The notes under the pieces are model-generated. The model saw nothing but the letters and a program-made list of their open reading frames with translations, was not told the DNA's origin and ran no database searches. From positions 186,001-250,000 of the forward strand of contig CAWABU010000001.1 of NCBI GenBank assembly GCA_963780345.1: a stretch of 64,000 bases of DNA, written 5' to 3'. This stretch comes from PALSA-693 sp963780345 (GTDB lineage: Bacteria > Actinomycetota > Acidimicrobiia > Acidimicrobiales > Palsa-688). Positions 52,584 to 60,956 of this stretch are shown one piece after another. Within the stretch, counting starts at the first letter, position 1, and every line of letters begins with the position of its first letter. The position numbers and the translations under genes are program-made.

Positions 52584-53189
52584 TCAACCTTTGACGGCAG
52601 CCAGGTCGTCCGGCACGTCGACGTCCCAGCCCAGAAGACTTGACCGCACGACCCGGACGGGCAGACCAAGACGTCCGGCCTCATCGAGATGGCGGGCGAA
52701 TGATCCGGGCCCGTACGAGAACACGAACCCCACGGTGGTCGGAATGGCGATCACATTGGTGCCATCCCCCCGGCGGTCGGGGACAATGGTGACGCCCGGG
52801 AAGCGGGTCACCCAGCGCAGGTCGGTCGCGAGCGGCAGATCGCCGGCGGCCACGACGACGAGCGAGGCACCGGCCGCGGCCAGGCGGGACACCCCTTCGT
52901 GGACAGCCCCGTTGAGCCCTCGTCCCGGTTCCCAGATGACCAGGGCACCGAGCTCTCGCGCCCAGGTGGCCACCTCCGGGTCATCGCAGACCACCGCGAC
53001 CGGCAGTCCCGCCGCGGAGGCCACCACCCGGGTAGCCATTTTTTGAGCCAGGGCGGCGCGTTCTGGCGCCGACATGGCCGGCGCCAGCCGGACCTTGGCC
53101 TCACGGAAGGCCTTGACCGGGATCAGCACCACGTCGCGGCCGAGCCAACTCCCCTGGGTCGCATCGGGCGGCGTGGCAGCCTGGGACAT
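52584..53189 (-). CDS. cofC: 2-phospho-L-lactate / PEP guanylyltransferase CofC
   Basis: 201-residue enzyme of coenzyme F420 synthesis (FbiD/CofC) that joins GTP with phospholactate or PEP. LIPVKAFREAKVRLAPAMSAPER is the nucleotide-binding start, VVAAGDLPLATDLRWVT carries the metal-binding Asp, and IVPDRRGDGTNVIAIP closes the core; GWDVDVPDDL is typical at the C-terminus. No cofD/cofE is near. TAGGAT ends six bases before the ATG (leaderless). Confidence 0.9.
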   Translation of the reverse strand: MSQAATPPDATQGSWLGRDVVLIPVKAFREAKVRLAPAMSAPERAALAQKMATRVVASAAGLPVAVVCDDPEVATWARELGALVIWEPGRGLNGAVHEGVSRLAAAGASLVVVAAGDLPLATDLRWVTRFPGVTIVPDRRGDGTNVIAIPTTVGFVFSYGPGSFARHLDEAGRLGLPVRVVRSSLLGWDVDVPDDLAAVKG

Positions 53190-53195
53190 GAGGGC

Positions 53196-53201
53196 ATCCT
53201 A
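53196..53201 (-). promoter_or_regulatory. -10 box for leaderless cofC
   Basis: TAGGAT on the minus strand, six bases before the ATG at 53189. It shares a 64-bp gap with the divergent leaderless rpiB promoter. Confidence 0.55.
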
Positions 53202-53241
53202 CGGCCGCACCGCGGCGACCTCCACGATCAGGGCGGCCCGG

Positions 53242-53247
53242 TAGGCT
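53242..53247 (+). promoter_or_regulatory. -10 box for leaderless rpiB
   Basis: TAGGCT ends six bases before the GTG at 53254. Confidence 0.5.
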
Positions 53248-53253
53248 CCGGGC

Positions 53254-53661
53254 GTGCGCGTGGCTTTTGGTGCCGATGAGGACACGCCGCTCGGCGGGGT
53301 GGTGACGGCTTACCTGACCGGCGCTGGTCACACCGTCGAAGTCCTCGCCGATGGCGCCGCCTGGCCGGAGGTCGGCCGGCTGGTTGGCGAAGCGGTGGCA
53401 GGGGGGCAGGCCGACAGGGGTGTGGTGTGCTGCTGGACGGGCACGGGTGTCTCCATAGCCGCCAACAAGGTGCCTGGCGTGCGGGCCGCCCTTTGCGTCG
53501 ACGCCGAGACGGCGCGCGGCGCCCGGCAATGGAACGACGCCAACGTGGTCGCCCTCAGCCTCCGGTTGACCAGCGAGCAGGTCGCCACCGAGATTCTTGA
53601 CGCCTTCTTCGCAACCGAGCCGGATCCCGGCGAGGCCGACACCATCGCCGAGCTCGATTGA
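53254..53661 (+). CDS. RpiB/LacA-family sugar-phosphate isomerase
   Basis: 135-residue ribose-5-phosphate isomerase B-like protein (pentose phosphate pathway). The catalytic loop reads VVCCWTGTGVSIAANKVPGVRAALC with Cys60 and the anion hole; NDANVVALSLRL is the second conserved segment. GTG start, apparently leaderless. The next gene overlaps by one base (TGATG) and RNase HII follows, giving a three-gene run. Confidence 0.88.
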   Translation: MRVAFGADEDTPLGGVVTAYLTGAGHTVEVLADGAAWPEVGRLVGEAVAGGQADRGVVCCWTGTGVSIAANKVPGVRAALCVDAETARGARQWNDANVVALSLRLTSEQVATEILDAFFATEPDPGEADTIAELD

Positions 53662-54395
53662 TGCAGCGGCTGTATCCGACGGCGGCCGACCTCCCCGACG
53701 CGTCCAGTCTCGAGACCGAGTACCTGGCCCCGGCGGCCCGGCACCTGCGCGCCAACTTCGCCGTCTCGATCGACGGGATGGTGACGGTCGGGGGCCGCAG
53801 TTCGCCGCTCGGCGGCCCGGCCGACCGCGCCGCCTTCGTGGCCATGCGCGCCGTCACCGATGTGATCCTCGTCGGGGCCGGCACCGTGCGGGCCGAAAAC
53901 TACGGGCCGGTGCGGCTGGAGGACGCTGCCACGGCGCGCCGCCTGGCCCGCGGTCAGGCGCAGCTCCCGGCGCTGGCGATCGTCAGCAACCGGGCCGACC
54001 TGGAGCCGGCGGCGCGGGTGTTCACCGGCGGGGAGAAGCCGCTCCTCCTGACCTCGGCCCGCGCCGCCGAGGCTCGTGGCGATCTGGCCGGGCTGGCGGA
54101 GATCGTGGTTTGCGGGGACGATGCCGTCGATCTGACCAGCGGGGTCGGCGCCCTGCACGCCCGGGGCCTGGGCCGGGTGCTCTGCGAAGGGGGTCCGATG
54201 CTCCTGGAGTCCCTGATCGAAGCCGGGCTGCTGGATGAGCTGTGCTGTACCTCGGCGCCCGCCCTGGTCGGCCCGGGCCACAGGAGTCTGGCCGGTGATC
54301 GAGTGCGGGCGGAACCGTACCGATTTCAGTTGACCGCCGCGCTCGAGGGGGACGGCATGATCTTGGCCCGCTACGCCAGCCGGGGCCCGGCGTGA
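53661..54395 (+). CDS. RibD C-terminal / dihydrofolate-reductase-fold reductase
   Basis: 244-residue NADPH-dependent reductase. LRANFAVSIDGMVTVGGRSSPLGGPADRAAF and VILVGAGTVRAENYGP are the RibD_C motifs, and GLGRVLCEGGPMLLESLIEAGLLDELCC binds the cofactor phosphate. It has no deaminase domain, so it is the stand-alone pyrimidine-reductase type, of riboflavin or related pathways. The start is the ATG at 53661, which overlaps the rpiB stop. Confidence 0.87.
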   Translation: MQRLYPTAADLPDASSLETEYLAPAARHLRANFAVSIDGMVTVGGRSSPLGGPADRAAFVAMRAVTDVILVGAGTVRAENYGPVRLEDAATARRLARGQAQLPALAIVSNRADLEPAARVFTGGEKPLLLTSARAAEARGDLAGLAEIVVCGDDAVDLTSGVGALHARGLGRVLCEGGPMLLESLIEAGLLDELCCTSAPALVGPGHRSLAGDRVRAEPYRFQLTAALEGDGMILARYASRGPA

Positions 54396-55084
54396 ACCGC
54401 GCCCCCACCCTGGCGGTCGAACGGCGTTTCTGGGAGCAGGGCTATGAGGTGGTGGTCGGCGTCGATGAGGTCGGCCGGGGCTCGTGGGCCGGACCGATTA
54501 TGGTCGGCGCCGCCATCCTCCCCCGGGACCGCCGGGTCTACCGGGTGCGCGACTCCAAGATGCTGCGCGAGCCGGAGCGCGAGCGGTTATTCGATCGACT
54601 GGCCCGGTGGTGTACAGCCTGGTCGGTCGGGGCCGCCTCGCAGGTGGAATGCGACGACCTCGGCATGGCGGAGGCTCAGCGGCGAGCCGCCCGCAGGGCT
54701 ATCGACGGCCTCGGTGTCATGCCCGACCAGGTGTTGGTGGACGGGAATTGGGATTTCGTGGGTCTCGGCTGCACCCAGCGAATCATCAAAGGTGACGCCA
54801 CCTGCCTATCGATTGCCACCGCCTCGATCCTGGCCAAAGTCACCAGGGATCGAATCATGCGAGGCGAGGCCCGGCATTACCCCGAGTACGAGTTCGATTC
54901 CAACAAGGGCTATCCGTGCCCCCGGCACAAAATGGCCCTGCACGCGTACGGCCCTTCGGCAATCCACCGCCGAACCTGGATCTTTATGGAGCACCTGGTC
55001 TGGGGCGTGGCCGGATCCCGAGCCGCACCCCGGCCCTGGCTGCCGGTCGACGAGCCGGACGACCGGCTTTCCCTTTTCCCCTGA
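54392..55084 (+). CDS. rnhB: Ribonuclease HII
   Basis: 230-residue endonuclease that removes misincorporated ribonucleotides and RNA primers from DNA. GVDEVGRGSWAGPIMVGA gives Asp25 and Glu26; the following DSKML and VLVDGNW supply the remaining acidic site, and KGDATCLSIATASILAKVTRD is the family signature, then SNKGYPCPRH. GTG start overlapping the reductase stop (GTGA). Confidence 0.95.
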   Translation: MNRAPTLAVERRFWEQGYEVVVGVDEVGRGSWAGPIMVGAAILPRDRRVYRVRDSKMLREPERERLFDRLARWCTAWSVGAASQVECDDLGMAEAQRRAARRAIDGLGVMPDQVLVDGNWDFVGLGCTQRIIKGDATCLSIATASILAKVTRDRIMRGEARHYPEYEFDSNKGYPCPRHKMALHAYGPSAIHRRTWIFMEHLVWGVAGSRAAPRPWLPVDEPDDRLSLFP

Positions 55085-55092
55085 ATCCCGGC

Positions 55093-57423
55093 TCAGGCCG
55101 GAACGCCGACCCATACCGTCAGCCGTCCGTCCACCTCTCCAGCGACGACCGGCCCCGAGCCGAGGAACGTAACCCGATCGGGATGGGCCATCAGCTGTCC
55201 CGGCCACACGCCCTGGCTGGTGTCGACCTGCTGCCAGCTATCGCCCGCGTCGGTGGTCAGCCACAGGCCGGGGCTCGCGGGCGGTGCGGCCGAGGTCAGG
55301 TCGGGATCCGGGGTGCCCGTGACCGCCATCCACACGGTGCTCGAACGGGCCACGTCGACGGCCGGGACCCGCAGATGACCGAAGGGATTGTCGTTCCGGC
55401 GGTTCCACGACCCGCCCTCCGCCGAGGACCAGAAGGCGGGGCTCACTCCGGTCTCGCGCGACCCCGCTGTTCCGAAGGCGTCGAACCGGGCCCCGCTCCC
55501 GCCGCCGGTCGCCGGGGCCCCGTTACATCCCGCCATGGCATCGTCAGTGCCGGGCCGCCCGGCCGGCAAAACCGGCACTGCTGTCCAGGGCGCGCCGTCG
55601 TCCGAGGACCAGACCCGCGCCGCCACGGTCCCACTGGCTGACCGGGCCCAGCCCACCGCCACGACTTCGCCGCCGCTCGTACACACCGCAGTGGCTGCAT
55701 CCGAGACCGCCGTGGACACCCCGTCGAGCGGCGCCGCGGCCCCCCAGGATCGCCCCGCCGCACTGGTCCAGGCCACCGCTCTGACCGTGCCGGCGGTTTG
55801 GCGCCAGCCCACTGCGACCATTCGGTCGGGCGCCGCGGCGAGACCGGTAACCCTCGCGCCGGCGAACACCTCCCCTGTGCCGATCGGCGTCCAGGTGGTG
55901 CCATCGGCCGAGGTGAGGAGCTTGGTCGACCAGGTGCCGGAGCCGACAAGTTGTCCCGGGTCGTCGGTTTCCACCGCCATGGTCACGCCGGCCGCCGTGC
56001 TGACCAGACCGGTCGGGCGGGCGACTGATGCCACGGCACCAAACACCTGCGGATCGGCAGACGGTTGCAACCATCCCGTGGGAGCCCGATCGACCAGCAC
56101 GTGCGGTTGCCCGGGATCGGCATCGGCGATGATGGTGGTCGATCCGGCGACGGCCAGGAGAGAGGCCTGCCATTGCTCCGACGCTGCGCTCGCGGCGGGC
56201 AGGGGCTGCTCCGTCCAATGCAAACCGTCGGACGACTTCCAGAGCCGCTGGGCCGTCGGCCCCCCGCCCACCGCGACGACCGTGGTCGAAAGTCCCGTCG
56301 AGGGGATGGCCGCAATCGCCCGCACCATGGCGTCGGTCGCGTTCGGTTGAGGGCGGGCGCCCAGGGCGAAGGCGGTCGACGGGCGGCTCCAGCTGACGCC
56401 GTTCGGCGAAATCCACGACGCCGGCGCCCAGCGCGATCCGGTCCACGTGGCCCCGACGGCGACCAGGGCGGTGCCGCTTACCGACGGCTCACTCTGCAGC
56501 TGCGCCATGCCGGTGATGATGTGGTCTCCTGGCCCCCCGAACGCGGGCCGGGCCGAATCCACCCGGCGCCAATGGATCCCGTCGCCGGACGACCACAGGG
56601 CCGCCTCGATCGAGGATCCGCTGTGATCCCATCCGGCCGCGAAGACACCCTCATTGGTGGTGGCCAGCAACGTGTCGATGTGGGAGTCGTCCGCCCCGCC
56701 GATCAACTGTTCCGCCCTGCTCAAACGGGTCCAGTGGCGGCCGTCGGCGGAATACCAGATGGCGATGTGCCCGGCGGCCGTCCCCGCTCCGATCAGGCCG
56801 AGCGGCCCGCTGGTCACCAACGTCATCGCCGAGTCGTCCGTGACGAGGGCCGGGCTGTTGGCCCGGACGAAGGGCGCGCCGGCCGTCGGTGAGATCCACA
56901 CCGCGGCGTGGCGATTCGTGGCCGGACCCACCGAACCGACGATCACCGTGCCGTGATGCCAAGCGGTGGCCGCGTCGGCCTGGCTGTCGACCGGCGCGCT
57001 CGTCAACGGCTCGGCCGGCCACGAAGTGCCGTTCGGGGAGGTCCAGGCGGTGGCGGTGCTTCGCCCATTGGCGGCGAGGCGCGTCCCGGCGATGGTCCAG
57101 GGGGCGCGGCCGGAGGTGGCCACCACGGCCGAGAGCGTGCTCGACGCCCCGCCGCCGATCATCAGGGCCGGGCTGGTGGAGCGCGACCAACGGTAAGGGC
57201 CCTGATCGGAGGTGGAGGAGCCAGTCGGCCGGGGCTGGGTCCCTGGCGGGGTGGTGGCCGCGGCCGAAGTCGTGGTCGCCGACGGGGCGGTGGGACCCTG
57301 AGTAGCGGTCGCGGCGACGGGACGGGTCGCCCCGTGATGCCCGCGGCCGCATCCGATCAGCGTCAGGGCCAGTCCGAGGGCCACGAGCGGAGCCACCGCC
57401 CGGGCCCGGGCCCTGGCGCGCAC
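55093..57423 (-). CDS. Large secreted lipoprotein with WxSxDGxxW repeats
   Basis: 776-residue lipoprotein: signal peptide and lipobox LTLIGC (Cys25), a Thr/Ala/Pro linker (30-80), then about ten blades with the pattern Ala-xx-Trp-x-Ser-x-Asp-Gly-x-x-Trp (for example AIWYSADGRHWTRL, ALWSSGDGIHWRRV, RLWKSSDGLHWTEQ, LLTSADGTTWTP). These resemble BNR/Asp-box blades, so one or two beta-propellers on the cell surface are likely. Enzymatic residues of sialidases are not evident. Function unknown. Nine bases separate its stop from the RNase HII stop. Confidence 0.78.
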   Translation of the reverse strand: MRARARARAVAPLVALGLALTLIGCGRGHHGATRPVAATATQGPTAPSATTTSAAATTPPGTQPRPTGSSTSDQGPYRWSRSTSPALMIGGGASSTLSAVVATSGRAPWTIAGTRLAANGRSTATAWTSPNGTSWPAEPLTSAPVDSQADAATAWHHGTVIVGSVGPATNRHAAVWISPTAGAPFVRANSPALVTDDSAMTLVTSGPLGLIGAGTAAGHIAIWYSADGRHWTRLSRAEQLIGGADDSHIDTLLATTNEGVFAAGWDHSGSSIEAALWSSGDGIHWRRVDSARPAFGGPGDHIITGMAQLQSEPSVSGTALVAVGATWTGSRWAPASWISPNGVSWSRPSTAFALGARPQPNATDAMVRAIAAIPSTGLSTTVVAVGGGPTAQRLWKSSDGLHWTEQPLPAASAASEQWQASLLAVAGSTTIIADADPGQPHVLVDRAPTGWLQPSADPQVFGAVASVARPTGLVSTAAGVTMAVETDDPGQLVGSGTWSTKLLTSADGTTWTPIGTGEVFAGARVTGLAAAPDRMVAVGWRQTAGTVRAVAWTSAAGRSWGAAAPLDGVSTAVSDAATAVCTSGGEVVAVGWARSASGTVAARVWSSDDGAPWTAVPVLPAGRPGTDDAMAGCNGAPATGGGSGARFDAFGTAGSRETGVSPAFWSSAEGGSWNRRNDNPFGHLRVPAVDVARSSTVWMAVTGTPDPDLTSAAPPASPGLWLTTDAGDSWQQVDTSQGVWPGQLMAHPDRVTFLGSGPVVAGEVDGRLTVWVGVPA

Positions 57424-57434
57424 CGACGCGCCGA

Positions 57435-57806
57435 TCAGCGGCTGCTCAGATGGATCCCGCCGTCGTCGTCACCGCGTCGTTTGCGGCGCTGCCACCAGCG
57501 TCGGCCCGAGCGAGCGGCCTCCACCTCGGCCACGATCTCGGGTCCGGCGGCGGTCACGATGGCGTCAGCCTCGTCGAGTACCGCGGCCACCGCTTCGGGC
57601 GGTTCGTCCGGCTCCTCCTCGACCGGGGGCCGCTGGAGCGACCCCACCACGAAACTGGCGTCGATGATGTCCCGTTCGTAGCGGTTGCAGTTTTCCGGGC
57701 AACGCCAGGGGGCCTCGGGCGCCAGGTTGAGGACGCAGAAGCGCGCCACCTCGCCGCTGTCATAGGTCCGACTCTGGAAGTGCCGGCAGTCCTCACGCAT
57801 CGTCAC
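57435..57806 (-). CDS. Small Cys-rich protein, uncharacterised
   Basis: 123 residues. The first 45 hold CRHFQSRTYDSGEVARFCVLNLAPEAPWRCPENCNRYER: four Cys in a C-x(17)-C-x(11)-C-x(3)-C spacing with one His, compatible with a zinc or Fe-S site. A short helical acidic region and a basic RRWWQRRKRRG segment follow. Not recognised beyond resemblance to actinobacterial hypothetical proteins. It ends 11 bases before the lipoprotein gene. Confidence 0.72.
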   Translation of the reverse strand: MTMREDCRHFQSRTYDSGEVARFCVLNLAPEAPWRCPENCNRYERDIIDASFVVGSLQRPPVEEEPDEPPEAVAAVLDEADAIVTAAGPEIVAEVEAARSGRRWWQRRKRRGDDDGGIHLSSR

Positions 57807-57887
57807 CGGTCCATGGTGGCAAATCGAAACGACATTGCGCCGGTCAGCGCCGCCACCTTCACCGACGAGGTCGCTACGCTGGTCTCA

Positions 57888-58319
57888 ATGGCGGTCACTA
57901 CCGCACCGACACTCGAGAGTCAGCTACGCCTGGTGGTGCTGCGCCTCTCGCGCCGCCTCCGCCAGCAGACCGCCGGCGACGTGACGGCGTCCCAGATCTC
58001 TGCGCTGGCGACAATCGCCAAGCACGGCGAGGTGTCGCTCGGGGAGCTGGCGGCTATCGAGCGCATCGCGCCTCCATCCATGACCCGGATCGCCGCCCGG
58101 CTGGAGGAACAGGGCCTGGTGGAGCGGCGCGTCGACGCCTCAGACCGGCGCGTGGCCAGAGTGGCGGTGTCCCAGGCGGGCCAAGACCTGCTGGCCGAGA
58201 CCCGCACCCGCCGGGACGCCTTCCTGGCCGCCCGCCTCCAGGACTTCACCCCGGAGGAGCAGGACCTTTTGGCTGCGGCCGTGCCGTTGTTGGAGCGAAT
58301 GGCGTCAGAGGGCAACTGA
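57888..58319 (+). CDS. MarR-family transcriptional regulator
   Basis: 143-residue winged-helix dimer. LRLVVLRLSRRLRQQTAGDVTASQISALATIAKHGEVSLGELAAI, then APPSMTRIAARLEEQGLVERRVDASDRRVARVAVSQ is the recognition helix and wing, and the C-terminal helices form the dimer interface. TACGCT ends seven bases before the ATG at 57888, which supports that start; an ATG at 57813 would add 25 residues. Target unknown; its neighbours are acetoacetyl-CoA synthetase and the Cys-rich gene. Confidence 0.88.
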   Translation: MAVTTAPTLESQLRLVVLRLSRRLRQQTAGDVTASQISALATIAKHGEVSLGELAAIERIAPPSMTRIAARLEEQGLVERRVDASDRRVARVAVSQAGQDLLAETRTRRDAFLAARLQDFTPEEQDLLAAAVPLLERMASEGN

Positions 58320-58414
58320 TCGTTCGCTGGAGGGCGCCCGGGCGTCGGGCGTCCGGCGTGGGGCGGGCAGGGGACTCCGATGGCCGGGACCGGGTGGCGA
58401 CGTCCGTCGCGGGC

Positions 58415-58494
58415 GGGTCGGGCGGTGGCGGCGTCGGGCGATGGCGGGGCCAGGCGATGGCGGCGTCAGGCGGTGGCGGCGTCAGGCGGTGGCG
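58415..58494. repeat. 16-bp tandem repeat over the aacS stop
   Basis: Five units close to GCGTCAGGCGGTGGCG fill 58415-58494 and reach into the last codons of the acetoacetyl-CoA synthetase gene. The 16-bp period is not a multiple of three. Confidence 0.8.
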
Positions 58495-60494
58495 GGGTGG
58501 TCGGCGCGTTCGCGGGCCAGGGCCACGAAGGGCTCCAGGCTGTCGGGATTGGCGACCGACGCCACCGTGAGGGCATCGGCGATCGGCAGGCCCGACAGGA
58601 TCCGTTTGACGGGTACTTCGAGTTTCTTTCCCGAGAGCGTCCGGGGGACCTGGGGGACGATCACCATCCGGTCGGGGACGTGCCGGGGCGACAGCTCCCG
58701 CCGTAACGCGTCTTTGAGGCGGCCTGCGAGATCGTCGTCCAGCCCGGTCCCCGCCGGCGCGGCCTCCGCCACCACCAGGAACAGCCACACCTCTCCCGGC
58801 CCTCCCTCCGGGTCTTCCAGATGCACCACCAGGCTGTCAGCCACCTCGTCCAAGCCCTCGACCACGTCGTAGAACTCGGCCGTGCCGATGCGCACGCCGC
58901 CCCGGTTGAGCGTCCCGTCGGATCGCCCGGTGATGATGCACGTGCCCCGGCTGGTCAGGGTCGCCCGGTCGCCGTGGGCCCACGCCTGCGGGAAGCGCTC
59001 GAAGTAGGTGGCGTGGTAACGGCTGCCGTCGGCGTCGCCCCAGAACCCGACCGGCATGGACGGGAGCGGCGCCGTGAGGACGAGCTCGCCTTCCTCGCCG
59101 ACGACGGTCCGGCCCGCGTCGTCGAAGACCTCGACCGCGGCGCCCAGGCACCGGCAAGAGATCTCGCCGGCCCACACCGGATGCAGAGGGCTTCCGCCGA
59201 CGAAGCCGGTGCAGACGTCGGTCCCGCCGCTGAGGGAGGCGAGCAGAACGTCGGTGGCAACCGCGTCGTAGACCCATCGGGCGGCCGCGGCCGGCAGCGG
59301 CGACCCGGTGGAGCCCAGTGTCCTCAACTTCCCCAGGTCGTGGGCGGCACCCGGCTTCAGACCCGCCTTCATCCCGGCGACGAGGTACGCGGCTCCGACG
59401 CCGCCGCACGTGGTGGCGGATTCGGCGATGGCGGCCCAGAGCGCATCGGCCTCGGGCCAGGCCGGGTCGCCGTCGAAGGTGACCACGGCCGAGCCCACCA
59501 GGAGACCAGACATGCAGAAGTTCCACATCATCCAGCCGGTGGTCGTGTACCAGAAGAACCGGTCTTCGGGACCGAGGTCGAAGTGCAGCCCGAGGACCTT
59601 GGCATGCTCCAGGAGGATGCCGCCGTGCCCGTGCACGATGGGTTTGGGCTTTCCGGTGGTTCCCGACGAGAAAAGGACGTAAAGGGGGTGGTCGACGCTC
59701 ACCGGGGTGAAGCGGAGGGGGCCGGTCTCGCTGGTCAGCTCGGCCCAGGGGGTCCAGCCGTCGGGCCCAGCGGCGTCGGGATGCAAATACCCCAGCCAGA
59801 TGGCCCGGGCGAGCGTGGGCAGGCCGGACCGGATGGCCTCGTTCTCGTCCCGTCGCTCGATGGTCCGCCGGCCGTAGCAGTAGCCGTCGATCGCCAGCAG
59901 CACCACCGGGTCGACCTGAGCCAGCCGGTCCAGGATGCCGGTGACGCCCATCTCCGGCGCGCAGCACGTCCAGACGGCACCGAGGCTGGCACAAGCGAGC
60001 ATGGCGGCCAGGGTCTCGGGAATGTTGGGCAGGCAGGCCGCGACCCGGTCACCGGAATGCACGCCCGCTGCTTCGAGACCCAGGCGGATACGGGCCACCA
60101 GATCACGAAGCTCGCCCCAGCTCAGGTCGCGGTCGGGGCGCGTCTGCGAGCGACCGATCACCGCTTTGGCGTCGGGGCGGTCGGCGCCGGCGGCGAGGGC
60201 GCGCTCGGCGTAGTTGAGCCGACCTCCCCCGAACCAACGGGCCCCGTAGACGTCGGCGCCGTGGCGCTGCAGGTCGAACTCAGGCGGGTCGTACCAGGTG
60301 ACGGCAAACTCGTCGGCCACCGACCGCCAGAAGGTACCGGCCGTGTCGGCCGCCACCGACCAGCGCCAGGCGGAATCGTAGTCATCGAAGCCGTGTCGGT
60401 CGAGGTAGCGACGCAGGTGGGACGCCGCCTGCCGGCCTTCATCGGGCACCCACAGGGGTGCCGGTCCGGTGCCGGGCGGGCCGGGTGCGGTCAC
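58482..60494 (-). CDS. aacS: Acetoacetyl-CoA synthetase
   Basis: 670-residue adenylate-forming enzyme that activates acetoacetate to acetoacetyl-CoA, feeding ketone bodies or poly-hydroxybutyrate intermediates. WWFGGGRLNYAE-type N-terminus (ARWFGGGRLNYAERALA), LFSSGTTGKPKPIVHGHGG, WYTTTGWMMWNF, LLASLSGGTDVCTGFVGG and GRSDGTLNRGGVRIGTAEFY are the hallmarks that separate it from acetyl-CoA synthetase. GTG start. The C-terminus overlaps the tandem repeat. Confidence 0.94.
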   Translation of the reverse strand: MTAPGPPGTGPAPLWVPDEGRQAASHLRRYLDRHGFDDYDSAWRWSVAADTAGTFWRSVADEFAVTWYDPPEFDLQRHGADVYGARWFGGGRLNYAERALAAGADRPDAKAVIGRSQTRPDRDLSWGELRDLVARIRLGLEAAGVHSGDRVAACLPNIPETLAAMLACASLGAVWTCCAPEMGVTGILDRLAQVDPVVLLAIDGYCYGRRTIERRDENEAIRSGLPTLARAIWLGYLHPDAAGPDGWTPWAELTSETGPLRFTPVSVDHPLYVLFSSGTTGKPKPIVHGHGGILLEHAKVLGLHFDLGPEDRFFWYTTTGWMMWNFCMSGLLVGSAVVTFDGDPAWPEADALWAAIAESATTCGGVGAAYLVAGMKAGLKPGAAHDLGKLRTLGSTGSPLPAAAARWVYDAVATDVLLASLSGGTDVCTGFVGGSPLHPVWAGEISCRCLGAAVEVFDDAGRTVVGEEGELVLTAPLPSMPVGFWGDADGSRYHATYFERFPQAWAHGDRATLTSRGTCIITGRSDGTLNRGGVRIGTAEFYDVVEGLDEVADSLVVHLEDPEGGPGEVWLFLVVAEAAPAGTGLDDDLAGRLKDALRRELSPRHVPDRMVIVPQVPRTLSGKKLEVPVKRILSGLPIADALTVASVANPDSLEPFVALARERADHPATA

Positions 60495-60584
60495 GGCCGC
60501 TGCGGTGACCGGACGACGCTGGTCATACCGTTCGGGCTGGCGGGGCGGCTCGAGCCGCTCCGAGAATCAGGCACCTAGTTGAGT

Positions 60585-60632
60585 TTCGAGGCATGTAATG
60601 CCGCTTGTGACATATGTCTCTTGACCCTCGAA
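60585..60632. repeat. Nested inverted repeats in AT-rich block
   Basis: TTCGAGG (60585-60591) pairs with CCTCGAA (60626-60632), and between them GCAT/ATGC (60591-60601) and the palindrome GACATATGTC (60609-60618) form two inner stems: a three-way-junction-like element in DNA that is AT-rich for this genome. Confidence 0.5.
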
Positions 60633-60650
60633 GTGAGCGTACCCCACAAT
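60621..60650 (+). promoter_or_regulatory. Candidate promoter of a small RNA
   Basis: TTGACC (60621-60626) and CACAAT (60645-60650) with 18 bases between. Predicted start near 60657, about 40 bases before the terminator-like hairpin. Confidence 0.4.
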
Positions 60651-60656
60651 AGAAAG

Positions 60657-60725
60657 TGCTCGGGGCGGCCTCCCCCCTCGCCCCTTGAGCCTCACGAAGG
60701 ACCGGCATCCCCCCGCCGGTCCTTC
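60657..60725 (+). ncRNA. Candidate small RNA
   Basis: Inferred from a promoter-like pair (60621-60650) followed by a strong hairpin (60696-60725) with no open frame of substance between. About 70 nt. It might instead be a leader of the K+ channel gene, whose start is 390 bases further. Confidence 0.3.
60696..60725 (+). terminator. Perfect 11-bp stem hairpin
   Basis: GAAGGACCGGC and GCCGGTCCTTC around an eight-base ATCCCCCC loop, followed by GTCGC rather than a T-tract; actinobacterial terminators often lack one. Confidence 0.55.
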
Positions 60726-60884
60726 GTCGCGCCCGGGGTCGGCGGCCGGCGGGGCCACGGTCGGGCGAGACGGCTGTTACCCGCGACCCCGTGCGGTGTT
60801 CGGGCTGCAACTGAGCCGGATTCGACCGGAGTTTTCCAGGTCCGATCCGGGGGCGAGGGCGGGCCCGCCCGGCCGGAAGGTTCG

Positions 60885-60956
60885 GGTGCGTTTGGTACCT
60901 TGGGCGCGCTTTTGGCGATATTTCGACGCTAACCGCGCCCAAAGTCACCAAACGCG
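60885..60956 (+). repeat. Dispersed hairpin repeat, copy B
   Basis: Two nested perfect 9-bp stems: GCGTTTGGT (60888-60896) with ACCAAACGC (60947-60955), and TTGGGCGCG (60900-60908) with CGCGCCCAA (60934-60942), separated by a small internal loop, apex GGCGATATTTCGACGC. Homologous to copy A upstream of lon, same orientation. Confidence 0.85.
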
